A DNA stretch of 64,000 nt from Agapanthus africanus (GCA_030015575.1 CM057338.1:778795864-778859863); one strand, 5' to 3'; positions 10,643 through 24,944 are shown, counted from the stretch's first letter. Program-made: numbers and translations. Notes: generated by a model not told the origin, from the sequence alone.

Positions 10643-12833
10643 AAATCAACCCCAAAATACGTGTATGAATACTACGTGCGTCTGGTGCGCACGGAAATCA
10701 AAATCCATATACGTGCCATACAAGCGCACAGAAACAACATCTAAGTGCATCGGTTGTGCACACAACATCTGTCATAGGCAACGTGTGTGCCTGACAGCAA
10801 GGACAGGTGCGTCTGACACGCACGAAGAATCTCAATTTAGTGCATCTGGTGTGCACCAAAATCGTATCTCAAAACCATCGCTCAACATGCGCGAAAACCC
10901 AAAACCAGGGGCATCCATCATGCACGAAATCATGAAATCCAATATCAAGCGCCGAACATGCGTAAAATCAAATCAGATGCACAAGGTGCATAAAACAAAC
11001 ATCGAGTATCACAATCGAAATCGAAGTCCAGTGCATCTAAGTGCACAAATTGCGTATCACTGCACTGCAAGCATATGTGAACTATACTGAGTGCAAAAAC
11101 CAATTCGTATGCGTACATATGCATAAAATCAATTCAACTGTATGAAACCCATAAAATCATAAACATGCGAAACCAAGGCATGAAAATGATATCAAGTGCA
11201 ACAACTATGCAAAAATCGTAAATACTCAGTAGGTGCAACCATGGTCCATGAAAACAAATATCATGAAACTCAATCATCAAAATCAATCATGCGAATAGAC
11301 CGCCCAAAATACGCAAAATCACGTATGGCGGAATAGTCCCGCTCAAGCAATCCACCAAGAATCTCTGGCCAACTGCCGTGGTCACTCATAGCATGTCTCG
11401 TCGACGATCCTGAACTCTGGCCTGCCGGTGTGCATAACATGACCACTACTGGGTCCAAGTCTTGTCGTAATTTATTCCAGAAAGGTCCTATCGAGATCTC
11501 TCCCAATCTTGTCTCTGCCGAACTGTCCGGAAGTCATCGTCCCTTACTAGATCTGTTCTCGTTCTGGAACGGCTGCATACTCAACGCGACTCCTTCTGGA
11601 AGGTATATCCAAGTACAATGCCTCGGCATACGTATCGCATCTCTGATGTCGACGGAGTGGAACGTCGTTTCATCTAGATCTGGTACGAACCTCTTACTTC
11701 ACCTTTCTCTAATGTCGACCGCTTCGAACTCGTCTCGTCGTGGCTGCATGGACTGAGCTCCAACGACTATCCTCGTATCTGGAGTCTCCCAAGAATGCAT
11801 TTCACCACCTAGCATCCGAATTAAGTCGAGCCATCCGATCGAGTCGTCAAAACCTCATAATCCCTCAAGAGCTCAACATCTTGGGCACAGTTTAATAGTA
11901 TCGAGTACATAACACAGCATCGGTGGTCCAGCCGTAGAAGGGCAAACCCAAGCCTCACTAATGGCGCTGCAGAACTGCCGCAAACCTGAAGGTTCCAAGG
12001 CTTTCACACGGTCATTAAGTCGAGTTAAGGTTTCATTCTTCTAGAGGGACCATAGAATTGCCTGCATATCTTTCCGACTACTTTAAACTTGGAATAATAG
12101 GTTTCTGACATTCGATCGTCTCTGTCGACTCTCAACGTCTCCGCGTGAAGTCGTCTCTAGCTGGAATCAATCTATCTGATGACCTCGCATCGGGGTAGGC
12201 GAACGAACCACCTGTCCTAGTCATTCATCATCGGGTGACTAGCGACCTTCTAGCATCTATTAGTACAACTCGTCCCGCAATAGCTCCAACGTATGGGGCG
12301 ATATCTCATCACTCACAGCAACAACTGGCTCACTCGTCGGCACGCTGAACAGTGCCTCAATCATCATGAGTAAGCAATACACCAACGGTCATCAAAATCT
12401 GGCTGGCCTCTGTCAGTGGCTCAATCCTCTAGTGCTGATCGGCACGTCCAAGTAATCTCATACAGCGATCCATCAAACGCTCGGGGCGTGAAACACAATA
12501 AAAAGATACATCTCCGCAATCGTGTGTCGCCGGAATTTCGCCCTGGTCAGTCCTCGTTCGTGACGAGCTCGTGCTGACCACAACTCTAGCTGTAGCTCTC
12601 CCTGCCCGTAATCGTGGCAGCAGAACCATAACTGGTACTGATGAGGCTAGATCGGAATGAATATAATACTGAGCAAAGAAATGTACATCATAAGGCTCCT
12701 TAAGCGGAATGGCGTGTCGTAAGTATGCCGCGGAACATACCCACGGTACGTCACTCTACTTTAGTCACCTATTCCATCAACCAAGGGTCGTCCTACGCTC
12801 CGAAGGTAAAACCTAACGCTCTGATACCAACTT
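10643..12833 (-). other. Non-coding interior of D1
   Basis: No frame matches a known retrotransposon protein. From 10670 to about 11100 there is an array of imperfect TGCA...TGCAC palindromes. The 141-residue open frame on the plus strand (10665-11090) comes from this repeat and runs against the element. The block 11825-12051 is homologous to the family A leader (41455-41690). The remainder has only short frames. Confidence 0.6.
12818..12829 (-). other. Primer-binding site of D1
   Basis: GCTCTGATACCA on the plus strand is the complement of TGGTATCAGAGC, the usual plant site matching the 3' end of initiator-Met tRNA. It lies 4 nt from the LTR end at 12834. This fixes the element as minus-strand. 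Confidence 0.88.
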
Positions 12834-15800
12834 TGTCACGTCCTGAAAGTACGGAATATGACCGGCACTTAAACTACGAAACGTCTCGAGGCGTACGTAA
12901 TCTAAGTAAGCCAAAAAACCCAAAAATCCAAACCAAGGAAAGTTGTAGAGTGAAGGAAAACCAATTTAAAATCAAGTAGTTTTAATAGCATAAACCGAGT
13001 TATGCGGTTTTAAAAAACATTAAGTATTTCCTGAAAATTTCGGCAGAGTCTCCTTTGTAAATACTGGCTCCCAAACGGGATACAACATGAATAGTATACG
13101 AAATCAATAAAAAGGCATCCCCAAGCGGGAGCTAGCTCTTCGTCAATCGACGGTCACAACCACACAAGCAATATAATATACAACGCCAAGGGTGAGGATC
13201 AAAACTCAAAAGGAAACTCAAAACAGTAAGAAATCCAAAGAAATACAACGCGCGACTCTAAGGTCGAAAGAATAAACATCACTGGTCTCTATCTGAGATA
13301 AATACAAGTTTGGTTGATGGAACTTCTAGATACAACAGAATAATAATATACAAGATATATAATGGGGGTACGATACAAGTAAACCCACCTACTAGCAAAT
13401 CACCCGAAGGAAACTATGCCCGCAAGCCGTAAAGAAACCTGTACGGCAAACTTGCAAGAAACTGGGGCACAACGGGGGTGAGTTGCCAACTCGTGAATAG
13501 AAAAACATCTGCGCACAGAAATCACATAAATAACGCAACCTAGGTCAATGATCATAATATATCCTCAAATATATGAATAACATGCAGCCTATAACAATGG
13601 CTAGGGTAATAACTAACCCGAGTGTGATCTCATGTGCCCGTGTCAGTGCCTCAGGTAGCAATATATCATATGAATGAAGTATGAATGCATGAAAACAGAA
13701 TACATGTAAATGAAGAAACTGTTTTCATAAATTAGTGAGATTTCCTTTGTATTTTTAAAATGAGGTATCATATATGAAATCAGCATCAACAGTGTCTAGC
13801 ATCGACACAAAACATAAATCTCAATGTCTCAAAACCTCAGGCTCCGGCCATCCGGACTGGCCTGTATCATCAAATCTCAGTACCTCAATATCTCGAAATC
13901 TCAATGTCTCAATCTCAATATCTAGGGCGCCGTCAGTCCAGACCGGCCCCTACCATCCATCTCAAGACCACGACGGTATCCTCCGGATATCCGACGCGTC
14001 GGGTAAAATCACCGGTAGGTAGTCTCCCCCTGCCAGGCTCATCGTCATCACCACGAGCTTCTTGCCCTGGGGTACCTTACCGGGTCCACCATGTATCCGA
14101 AACGGTTCATCCAACTCCTCGAATCGGGTCTCGAAATCCATCAGCAAACTCATGGTGGACGACTCATACATCATGGGAAAAACCGCGCTTTTTATTTAAA
14201 AAGAGAAAGAAGAAGTTTGTATATGTTTTGCGGTTTTCCCCAAATCCAGAAAATCTCATGGAAATCCGAATCCAAAACCTCAATAGCACGTAAAAAGTGA
14301 ATATATGCATGAGACTCCATGAATGTGGCATAACAATGAATAACAGTATGCATGAGGTAGCAAGTAATAACTACAATGTCTAAACTAACATATAAGGCAA
14401 GTACACTAATATCATGTCTAAACTATTAGCTAACAGGCTATGTCAAGCAATAATATTTTCTAAGGTGTACGTGACATGGCAATTACCGATGAAGATGTGT
14501 GTGAGCCGGCAAGTAAGTGTGCGTGGTACATACGCATCATCGGTAATGGTGCAGGTGTCCTAACCACAAGATATCAACAGTAGAATATGAAGCATAATAT
14601 AAGCATGTGATGCGGAGCAAACAACATTAATGAGCGGGAGCTGAATACTACACGCAACGATAACTAATCTGTTTTAACCTAATATAAGTCCTACAATGGT
14701 GCCTTTTGAAATAACACGAATCGTGGGGTTTTGAAAATAGGGGCTACGGTGTTTTTAAGAAAGGATACGTTTTTTGAAATATCCGTAGGATCCCTTAGGC
14801 TGTCTTTAAAAATACGTACGATTCGTAAGCTTTGAAATAGGTAGGAACCGAATCTAATCTAACAACTAACTAAACTAAAGGGCTACGCTACAAGCTAGAC
14901 TACAGGTAAGGAAACCGCCTAACATCTGGGTCGATACATATACATACCTGTATATATATTAGTCGGTGATCCCGCCTCAATAATATCATATCCGATACCA
15001 TATCTATAATCAGACATCCCAAGTCAAGAGTGCGGATCAATCATCAAGATATAGCTCGTACGTAAATCCGTCGTACGGCATCCCCAAATCTGGGTACGGG
15101 TCAATATCATATTCCTCACACTATTCCTCTGGTATCCTCTTTATCCAAGATCATATTCTAGGGTACTGACCTATGTCTAGTACAATACAAATATCCTCAA
15201 TATACTCATGATCTGACTACCGATCGACAATCTCGTACAAACCGATATCGTCAGCATATATCATCATCAAGGGGTATACATCGCCCGATACGGCCTAATA
15301 TCAATATCCTAGCATATCATGCCTCATATCACGATCACATGTCGACCATTTTATTTATAACACTATTCACCCGTATCGCCGCCCCAAGATCCGCTATAAC
15401 ACCAGGACGTACCTCAAGTACGAATCCTGCCATATCACCGATATCACAACCACAAACAAATCTCATCGACTCAGCACAATCCCAAGTATCATCCTCAAAT
15501 CCGTATGTGAACACATGGTCCCATACCCATGTGAACACATAACTATAAAGAATCCCATGAGCACATATAAATAGAAATGTATGCAAGTATGTATGTGTGT
15601 ATGTGTAGTGCAACACTGCCCTAGGGTTCGCGACACTAAAATAATCCAACACACCAATATCCATCCAAAATATCATTATTAATCCCAAATAACATATAAT
15701 AATTGTTGGTGTGTATACACCACCACGGACTGCGTGGGTGCTATACGCCATCCACCCGACTTCTCCCCGTAGATATAAATCTACTCACTTGGTCCTCGCT

Positions 15801-17345
15801 CGCCGGTGCCGACGTTGCCACACGCTTGCTTGTCGTCTCGAAGTCCACATGGGGTACCTACACATCATAACGCACCATATCGCATTAAAATCCGACTCAT
15901 GACCAAAACGTCCCACATAGGTCAAAACCTATGGTTGCTTTCACAAATCAACCCAAAAACCCTCGACATCGGCGTACAAACGCCAAACCATCGAGAAAAA
16001 CCTAAACACGCTTATTTGTACAATCACAAGCACTAATTATAATATAAAATAGCTTAAAATTCACAAAAACCCCAAATTCACTTTAAAAGCCATTTTTTCC
16101 CGAAAATCTACCAAGCACAATTCGCCATTTTTGTACAAAACAAGATGTTTAAACAAATGTAGCGGCCATAATACTTATTAAATATCTTAAATAAGTCATA
16201 AAAACCATTTCCATAATTTAATCTCATAAATTTGCATAATTTCCAAAATCCTAGTTTGCAAAAATATCAATTTTTAACACCTTTTAAAGCAAAATTCACA
16301 ATTCATCAATTAAGCTTGGTTTTGCATGATCCAAAATCATTAAACCACTCATTATAATATTAATAATGACATGAAACCTTAATTTAGATTTTAATCTCAA
16401 TATAAAACAATTTCAAAAAAAACTAGTTAGCAAAAAGCACATTTATCACAATTTCCAACTAACAAATTTTGAAATTAGTAACTAGATTAGGTTTTAGCAA
16501 GAATTAACATGTCAATCTACTCATGGCAACCTTAATGATGTGATAAAACCCTATCTTGATTTTAATCTCACATATAACCATTAACCCCACAATTCAAGTT
16601 TGCAATATGTACACAAATTAAACACCAAATTTAGTTAAATTGGAGTAATTAACCAACAATTAAGACATGGGTTAAGATTTATACCTCCCAATTAGAGATC
16701 TAGCAAGGATCTAAGCCTCCCAAATTGCTCTCTTGCTCCCAAAATCCATGCTAGATAGGCAAATAAATAAAGGGTAGGAGTTGGATTTCAGTTTTGAGTT
16801 TTAGTTGATTTTTCATGAAATTTTTTGTGAATTTTTTTTGGAGAAGAGATGAGATGAGGAATGAGAGGGGAGGGCTGCTGAAATGTGCAGGTTTCGGCCA
16901 GCATGGTGGTTGGGAATGGGTGAGGGAGGAGAGAGAGTGAGGTGGAGAAAGTGGAAAAAGTCAAAGTCCACCATTTTCTATCATTTTCTTTTCTTTTCTT
17001 CTCTTCTCTTTGTGATTGGAGAGAGAGGGGGGGAGGGCTGTCATGGTGGGGTCGGCCACATAGGGAGAGGGAGAGAGGGTGAGTTATGGGTGTAAGGGTG
17101 AGGAAAAATGATAAATGTTATACCCCAATTCCTATTAACACTAATTTTACCGGAAAAAAGCATTTTTCTTCGATATTTTCTAAACCGTTTTGGCAAACAA
17201 TTTCGTTTCAAAAACCACGTGATAAAATTTTATTTAAAGTTTTATGATGCACAAAATTTGTTTCAACTCATTCCAATTTGTAATTTTCCCTAATTAAATG
17301 TATTAGTGACGGCTTAAAATAATAATAAAATAATTTTTTTTTCAG
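12834..17345 (-). repeat. 5' LTR of D1, about 4.5 kb
   Basis: On the plus strand it begins TGTCACGTCC and is similar in order to the D LTRs at 20732 and 28212, though clearly diverged. It carries the family hairpin at 14482-14547 (ATTACCGATGA with its exact complement). A purine-rich stretch lies at 16850-17090. It contains no genes; short open frames within it are not conserved between copies. Confidence 0.7.
14482..14547 (-). other. Conserved LTR hairpin of family D (D1 copy)
   Basis: Arms 14482-14492 and 14537-14547 are an exact 11-bp inverted repeat around a loop containing GAGCCGGC. This copy has the C-G version of a pair that is T-A in D2, D3 and D4. Its function is unknown. Confidence 0.65.
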
Positions 17346-18001
17346 AAAATTTGAAATTTCACCAGTGGCTCAATAAACACCAAATACTAGCAATTACATA
17401 GCTAAAATATGTATATTTAATTTTTATAATAAGATATTTGCATTTTGATTTTTTACAGAAAACCCTCTTATTTTACCGATTTTCCGAAATTTCACCGAAA
17501 CGATTTTCAAAACGCTACAAAAACACTAGATTTAAAATATACTAACTAGTTTTCATAAAACTAATTAATTTGGATTCTAACAATTGTATCATATATCATC
17601 AAAGTCTAAACAACATTAAACATTTTGATCGGTTTAACAAACACCCACAAAATCCAGAGAGCTCAACAACTTGAGAAGCATAAAAAATATCCAGAGAGTG
17701 CAAAATGGCAAAATTGAGCAGCACAAGAAAGAGGGTCCCATAACACTCCAAAACGGCAGTGGAACTGCGGCTAAACAAGCTTTTTGGAAGCGGTTCCGCG
17801 GCGCTTTAGAGGAGTTGGGGCTCCAAATTTCTTGGGGCTCCATAGAATACCCTGCATGAATTTTCGGAAATTTTTAATTACGAAAATTTAAACGTTTGAA
17901 AAACTAGACAGAAAGCATCAAAATTTGCGGGTTTCGAAACCGATCAAACACTTTAACATCGTAAAAACGTACCCAAATATTCCATTCTGGCTCTGATACC
18001 A
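17346..18001 (-). other. Leader start of an A-like copia element (minus strand)
   Basis: The PBS complement GCTCTGATACCA (17990-18001) touches the LTR start at 18002. A GC-rich stem (17754-17771 with 17787-17804) sits about 190-250 nt past the PBS, as in the A and B leaders. Further left the sequence is AT-rich and I cannot place the junction with the D1 LTR exactly. No gene is visible. Confidence 0.6.
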
Positions 18002-19993
18002 TGAAAGTCTACACTAGAACTACCATGAGCTTCTAGTGGCATCAAGCAAGCCGAATTTTAAATTTTTCGGTGCTAAGTTAGACTTAACAAAGATCGTGAC
18101 TAGAATATTTAGGGTTAAACATGATGATATGAACAAAAATAAAGAAGTGAAGATGGCTATACCCTTATAGATCGAGTCCTTCACTTCATAGGCTCCGTGC
18201 AGTAGTCTACGTGACTCCACTAGGCTCCAGTTGAGAGTTTGGATGTGCTTCCTCTGAAGCCCACTAGCTCAAACTAGCTCTTCACTAATCTCCTATTAGT
18301 GAAGTAAACACGCCACACCAAAGTGCTAGTTTGGTGTGTGATGGTGAAGTAGGGGATTTGAGGCTCACAAATATGTATTCAAGCTTCATGGTTCACATCA
18401 CATGTGAGGGTTGAAGTTTGAGCTATGATGAGGTGAAAGAAGAAGATGAGAGCATGAGAGCAACACTTGGAAAAATGCTAAGTGTTGTATGAATGAAGTG
18501 AAGAATGGCAACCCCTTGACCCTCACTCATTCAAGTATGAAGATAATTGCAATATAAAATTGCAACTTTTCTCAAAAATAGAAAATACACCATGCTTCAT
18601 ATATATATCTCATATATATTAATATATATATATACATTTATATATATATTATGAAGAATAATTAGTGAGCTAATGATATTAGTTAAGATATAATTATATC
18701 AAATATAATATATATCACATTATTAAATCATCACTTGATTTAATAATCCGGTCATATCACATATGACCGACTAATATCATTTATCTGTGTATCACATTAT
18801 CAAATCAAGACTTGAAACGATAATCTAGTTATATCACATATAACCTAACTGATAACAGATAACTACCAGATTACAATACGGTATCACATACACGTATTTA
18901 ATCAGGCCCACGCACATATCACATATGTGTCCTACTTTGTTTCGCTTGAACCAGAAAACTTCTGTGTGGGACTCTAAAGACTTATCAATACGCCAACTGT
19001 AGGTGATGATCACATCAGTCACCTACAAGCCGTCAGCGGTACTAGCTGGATGTAAAGGCTACCCGGGTATTGAGCGATATGAAGATCAACAAGCAAGCTT
19101 GTCCATACTCTCCATGAAGCCTATCAGTAACACTACCGTACAGTCCGGTCTCTTCGTCTAATATGTCGCATATCATGTCTAGGGGTGGTAAACGTCAGAC
19201 CCTAGTAACGTGATAAGTCATGCCGATGTCTGGCGTATAATGGTTCGAGAAACTAATGATAACTCTTATCAGTAAATCTCAGCTGTAGCCCTGGCCAGGG
19301 ATTTTCAGTTATAGCCATTCGAGCATAGCGCAACATCAACCCCCAGAGAGACGAAACCCCTCCTATCGCTCATTGCCTCCATGTGACTCGGGACTGTATC
19401 CAAAACACACCTGTTTGCAAAACTCCTCTTGAGCGTGGTAGGGAGGAAATCAAAGCACGGTGGGAGCCACACAAGACTCTATGACGATCTCGGGTCTACA
19501 GACTAACTTGTACTAGTGTCACCAGAGGACTGCAATCTAACGATAGGTATACTACCAACTAGGAGTCATCGACGAGTCTGTTCGGTGTACCCATTCTCTA
19601 ATGAGCAGATGTGTACAATCTTTGATTTCATATACCAATGGTTGTGGGATCAACCATCGCTCTCCAAGGGACAAGAAACGTACACACTAGTCTACTCTGG
19701 AATATCGATGCCCTGTCTCGATATCCCCTTAAATGGGAACAATTAAATGATGTACTTTTGGACCACCCTGGCCCCACTAGTATGAACTCATCATAATCCT
19801 TGTAGTCAAGTTCATATCCTAAGATCTTTATCAACATGTAAGAGATAGATAGTATAAAAATACCAGTTTACATGATAAAATAAAGGTAACCAGATAGCAT
19901 ACTATCATGTCGAGCAAGAAAGTGCTCTATATATATGTCCAAGCATCCACTATATCAACAATAATGGCCTCTAGGGAAAACCTATTCCTAACA
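18002..19993 (-). repeat. 5' LTR of an A-like element (minus strand)
   Basis: The LTR is 1992 bp with TG/CA ends. On the minus strand it starts TGTTAGGAATAGG and has the CCCTAGAGGCC signature near 19965-19978. The internal palindromes of A-type LTRs recur at 18720-18845 (GGTCATAT/ATATGACC with loop CAC). An AT-rich run lies at 18599-18720. It is followed by the PBS on its left, so it is a 5' LTR; the rest of this element is not in the window. Confidence 0.85.
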
Positions 19994-20090
19994 GATATGT
20001 ATAGATATGATCGGGCATGATGCCGTGAGATTATGATATGTGTTTGAGTCGAGACACTGTTTATGATGTGACATAATAAAGGATCGTTGG

Positions 20091-20092
<2 letters not shown>

Positions 20093-20121
<29 letters not shown>
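20093..20121. repeat. (TA)n microsatellite
   Basis: An uninterrupted TA run of about 29 bases within the D5 LTR. Its length is likely to vary between individuals. Confidence 0.9.
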
Positions 20122-20124
<3 letters not shown>

Positions 20125-20726
20125 ACAGGCGATAACATATGACTTGATGAGATAATAGATTGTACGACACCTTAGATCCATACCCCTGATCATGATATTG
20201 TACGATGATGATACCGTACGAATGATGATACATATATGATATTTGACCTGTACCCTCGATTTTAGGAATGCCGTATGATGGATTTTATCGTACGAGGTAC
20301 ATATAATGATTGATCCGCACTCTTAACTCAAGGATGTCGTACGATGTATTATTACCGTACGTGATGATATGAGCCTGGATCGCCAACTATTAGATATATC
20401 GGCTCAGAATTTTATAGATTTCTTATCACCTTCAACTAGGTTCGTAGTTTATTCCTTAGTTGCTTAGATATAGGTTAACTTAGGCTCGAGTCATACCTAT
20501 TTTCAGAACCGACGAATCATAGGCTTTTTCAAAGAGTAATATGAAGGACTCTATATATTTTCAAAAAGACGTCCCTTTTCTCGAAAATACCGCAGTCCCT
20601 ACTTTTCTAAAAACAACGATTCGTGCTATTTAAACATGATAAATTGTATGGCTCGTATATAGTTAATATATATTATTGTAGCTTTTGCTGTGTACTTTGT
20701 GTTATGATCTCATCTACTACGACACC

Positions 20727-20731
20727 TGCAC
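20727..20731. repeat. Target-site duplication TGCAC, left
   Basis: TGCAC directly precedes the LTR start at 20732 and recurs at 32476-32480 after the other LTR. The match defines the ends of the complete D element. Confidence 0.93.
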
Positions 20732-23700
20732 TGTCACGACCCGAAATATTAGCTTGTGACTAGTACTGGAATCACGCAACGTCAAAAGGCGTAACGGAAT
20801 TCAAGTAAGCTGAAACCTAGAAATCTAAACCTTTTTAGAAAAATAAAGGAGGTGAGGTTTTGAAATAAAGGTATAATGAAAACAAGTTTTCCTAATGCAT
20901 AGAAATAGAACATGAATGATGCAAGTGAAATTTACTAGTTTGAAAACATGTTTCGTCTTTTAAAAATTTTGGCAGCACCTCCTTTGCATATTTTGATCCA
21001 AAACCACAAATACGTAATAAGAATAATGGCATCCCCAAGAAGGAGCTAGCCCTTCGCCAAACGGTGGATCACAACCACTTAATACAGTATAAATAAGTAT
21101 ACGACGCCCAACGGCAAAGTTCACCAAAAAAAGATAAAGAAATGAGCAAGATATAACCCCAAAAGTGAATATAAAACCCATCGCTCAAATCTCGCAACTA
21201 GAAGCCTCACTAAGTCTCATCACTTATACAATTTAGAACTTTTGATTGATGGAGTTAACTAGATACAATAGGAAATATAGATACCAGAGTGGGAATGATA
21301 CAAATATCCACCTACCAATGCAAAACACCCGAATGCAACTGTGTGCCAGTGAAGCCGCTACTGATCCAAGTGGTCAACCTGCAAGAACTGTGGCATAACG
21401 TGGGTGAGCTGCCAACTCATGAGTAGAAAAAATATCAACAGATAGAAATCGAATAAACAACAACTCCTAGGTCAACTATATCATAAAGATAATACTATGA
21501 TATCTAAGGTGACCGGGTCTATATATGTACCAACAAGGTAGTCAATACCTATATGGATGTGGATAACATCCAACAGTAATAATCAATGCATGTATATGGA
21601 TCTCGTCCAACCATAATTAAGGTATGTATGCATGTGGATCTCGTCCACCCAAAATCAATGTCTGCATGCACGTAAATATCATAAAGGGGTGTGCATGAAA
21701 GTATGAGGATATACATCAACGGTGTCCCTCCCGACACGTCAAAATCATGGACCCTGAGTACCTAGCATCGACACTCGAAAATATCATGAAAACCGTGCCC
21801 AGCATCGGCACGTAAATCCTCATATATCGGGCTCCGTCAGTACGGATCAACCCATCTTATCTCTCGACTCCGGTCGGTATCCTCCGGATATCCGCCGAGC
21901 CCAAATACTATCACCGGTAGGTAGTGGTCCCTCTGCCAGGCTCATCGCCTACTGCGCGACAGATTCGTTCTCGCCCCGGGGTGCCATACCGGGTCCACCA
22001 TGTACCCGCAATCGGCCTCATCCGCCTCCTCGAATCGGGTTTCACATGTCGCTCTCAGAACCGAGAAAACACATGGTGGACGCACTGAAATATCATAACA
22101 AGAGAAACCGGGTTTTTAAAACAACACATAATCTCTTTTAAAATGTCCACGGTTCTCAAATCCAGAAATATCATAAAAACAGCATATCTCAATGCATAAA
22201 ATCATAAAGCATGATGTATGCGACATATGATGGAAATGTAAGCATATCCGTATATCATGCAACAAGGAACAGTGATATATCATATTAAGGGAAAACCGCT
22301 CCTTTAAAGAATTCCAGTTTTGAAAATATGCCTTGCGGTTCCCAATATCTCCAAAGTCAAATGCAACATCGTATATAAGTGCACGATTAACTATAGCAAG
22401 TAAATGATGTATAGAGTCATATCATGATGCAGCAATCCTACTGTGTAGTGACATGGCAATTATCGATGATGAAGTGTGTGTGCGGGCAAATTTGTGTACG
22501 TGTAACATACGCATCATCGATAATGGTGTAAGTGTACTAACATAGGTATGCAATGAAAATAATATGAATGCAGTATAAGGTAAATCATATGCAATGTTGA
22601 CGGGTATACGTATCTAATATGACCGAGTCGGGGAATCTATCAATTGGCATACAACCTAACAACATCGCGTACGGTATGATCCGTCGTATGGCAGCCTCTA
22701 GTCAAGGGTAAGGATCAATCATCAAGTCAAACTCATCACGCATGGAAAATCATCGTACGGCGGCATTAAGCTAATAGGGATCCTATCATCGTATACGACA
22801 AATGAGGGTACGGCCTGAAATCACGTACTGCCAATCATCCATGATTCACAACATTCTATATATATATCTATATATGTATCTATATACCTATATCCTAGGT
22901 CACATCCGCAATAATCTCACATCAGGGGACCGACAGGGTATAAATCATCTCGATCGACTCGCATCCGTATACCAACATAACATCCAGTCATCATATCCAT
23001 CTTATAATCTTTTCATCGCATTTATAACGCATATCAAGCCGAGTTTACCTAAACATTCTATCTCTACTATAAGTATAAGTATCTAATCTAACATACACAC
23101 CCGAACCATACAATCAGATTTTTAAAGAAGAAAATCGTAGTTTTGAAAATAGGGGTTACGGTGTTTTTAAGAAAAAGATATCATTTGAAAATCTGTAACA
23201 TCCCTAAAGGTATATTTTTAAAAGATACATCGACTATCTAGTCCTACGGTACACTAAACGGCAATATCGGCAAACGTCGTTCTCGAATCCTGTCATCACA
23301 TAATAGCCGTATTATCTCATTTCTAACTATCCTTAGTTTCTAATATAGTATCACTAACTATCCTTTAATATAACCCTAGTTTCCTAATCTAGGTTTCCTA
23401 ACCATATTCTATAATCAGTTTTCCATCAATACTTTGCGGGGGTGCTATACGCCATCCACCCGACTTCCCCCATGGATATAGATCCACTCACCTGGTCTTC
23501 GCTCGCCGGAATCGATAACGCCGCGCTCCTTCGCCTCGGAATCCATACAAGGGTATCTACAATAATAAACAATCGCAATACGTATTAAAATCGAATCCGG
23601 AAAACCGATATGGCGCACGGTGTGCCCATAGGTTAGAACCTATGGCCTATACGTGCAAAACAATCAAACAACCCCTGTTGTCGATATACAAACATCTGAA

Positions 23701-24944
23701 AACCAAATACAAATCCAATTGTCTAGAAATTGCATTTCAAAATACGGAAAACATAGCCTAAAACGCAGCAAAATGCACCCAGATTTTCCCCAGGTGACAA
23801 TTAGCCAATTCTGCATATAGGAGGGGTCTATTTTAGTGCAAAAGAAGCCATGGACCAAAACTGGGACACTATTTCCCTGCTTTGGCCGTAAATTGCGGTC
23901 AGAATGGATAAATCTGCGGCCTTGGGTTGGGTTATGGGGCTAGGGTTTCAGTGGTAGCTTCCTAGATGCCTGCACGACTCCCAGTAATTGCAAAATCATT
24001 TCTAGTGCCCCCGGGTTGCTCCAGATTCCAAAATACCCTCTCAAATCATACATTTATCCGATGTGGGGGTTTCTAAATCCGTGTTTTGGGGTTTCTAGTC
24101 CCTGGTTTAGGTCATAAAACAGCACCCAAGTCTAGTTAACAGCAATAACATCACCAATTTCAAACAAACACTCAACTCTTTACTAGGGTTTCCCAAAGTT
24201 CACTAAACTTCACAATATCGGTTTAAAGTTAACATGGATGTAAAACAAATGAGAATACTAAGCTCATGGTTCAGAAAATACCTCATTTGGTAACTCAAGA
24301 ATTTTCTTAAGTTGCCCCAAGTGTCCAAAATGCAAGCTTTCTTGGTCCAATGTGTTGCTAGTGAGCTTGTGCATCTTTTTTATGAATGGGGTTTGAGTTT
24401 TGAAGTGTTTTTCATGGAGTTTAAGAGGCTTGAAGAGGGGAGGGAGTGAGGGCTGAAGCAGCAGCAGCAAGAGGGGGAGGGGAGAGGAAAGGATGAGTTG
24501 AAAATGGTGAGATGAGTGAATGGCCAAGTCAAAGATACTCCTCACCTTTCTCTCTCTTACCCATACCTAATACTATATTCCTTTTCTTTTATTTTCTTTT
24601 CTCATTAACTTACAACCATGCAAGAATCATGAGGAATGCAATGATAAAAAAAAAAGTGTAACAAGTGAAGAAAAGACTTGTGCATGTTTTGCACAAAACA
24701 CGCTTAAAACCCGATTAGCGATTTTTAATCGCGATTAGCACTAAATTTGTGTCAAATAACTCGTAAAACTTCATAATTTGCATAAATCCAATAAAGCACC
24801 CTCATTTTAGTAATTTCCATAATTTTCCAAATTTTTCCCAATTTATCGGTATTTAATTATACCGAAATATTAAAATATTCAATATAATATTATTTAATTA
24901 TAAAAATTCTCAAAAATAATATTTTATTTTTCTGAACTGTTACA
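20732..24944 (-). repeat. 3' LTR of the complete D element (D2)
   Basis: On the plus strand it runs from TGTCACGACC to ...CTGTTACA. It carries the family hairpin at 22459-22524 and GC-richer segments near 21840-22050. Compared with D3 it lacks a segment of about 49 bp found at 30714-30763. Short open frames occur but shift between D2 and D3. Confidence 0.9.
22459..22524 (-). other. Conserved LTR hairpin (D2 copy)
   Basis: Arms 22459-22471 and 22512-22524 form an exact 13-bp inverted repeat (ATTATCGATGATG and its complement). Confidence 0.7.

Larger units (their letters stand above)
10643..17345 (-). mobile_element. Partial D-family element (D1): interior and 5' LTR
   Basis: D1 lies on the minus strand. 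Its 5' LTR is 12834 to about 17345, the PBS is at 12818-12829, and about 2.2 kb of interior remain (10643-12833) before it is cut by the A-type LTR. The interior matches that of the complete D element (24945-28211): both have the TGCA-rich array and the block shared with family A. The right LTR end is uncertain because the last 250 bp are diverged; the estimate rests on an AT-rich tract resembling the end of the D LTR at 24944. Confidence 0.75.
19994..20731 (+). repeat. D-family LTR fragment, left part (D5)
   Basis: This is plus-oriented D LTR sequence, the reverse of 14530-15310 in D1, including the repeated CGTACG-containing segments. It is cut on the left by the A-like LTR and interrupted on the right by the complete D element at 20732. 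It continues at 32481. Confidence 0.75.

Noticed and set aside
10665..11090. 141-codon open frame in the D1 interior with CxWC-like motifs
   Set aside because: It has the same repeat origin as the frame at 25360; the CxxC spacing is a by-product of TGCATCTGGTGCGCA units.
17990..18001. tRNA gene suggested by GGTATCAGAGC-type sequences
   Set aside because: Only 12 bases match a tRNA 3' end, always next to an LTR; these are primer-binding sites.
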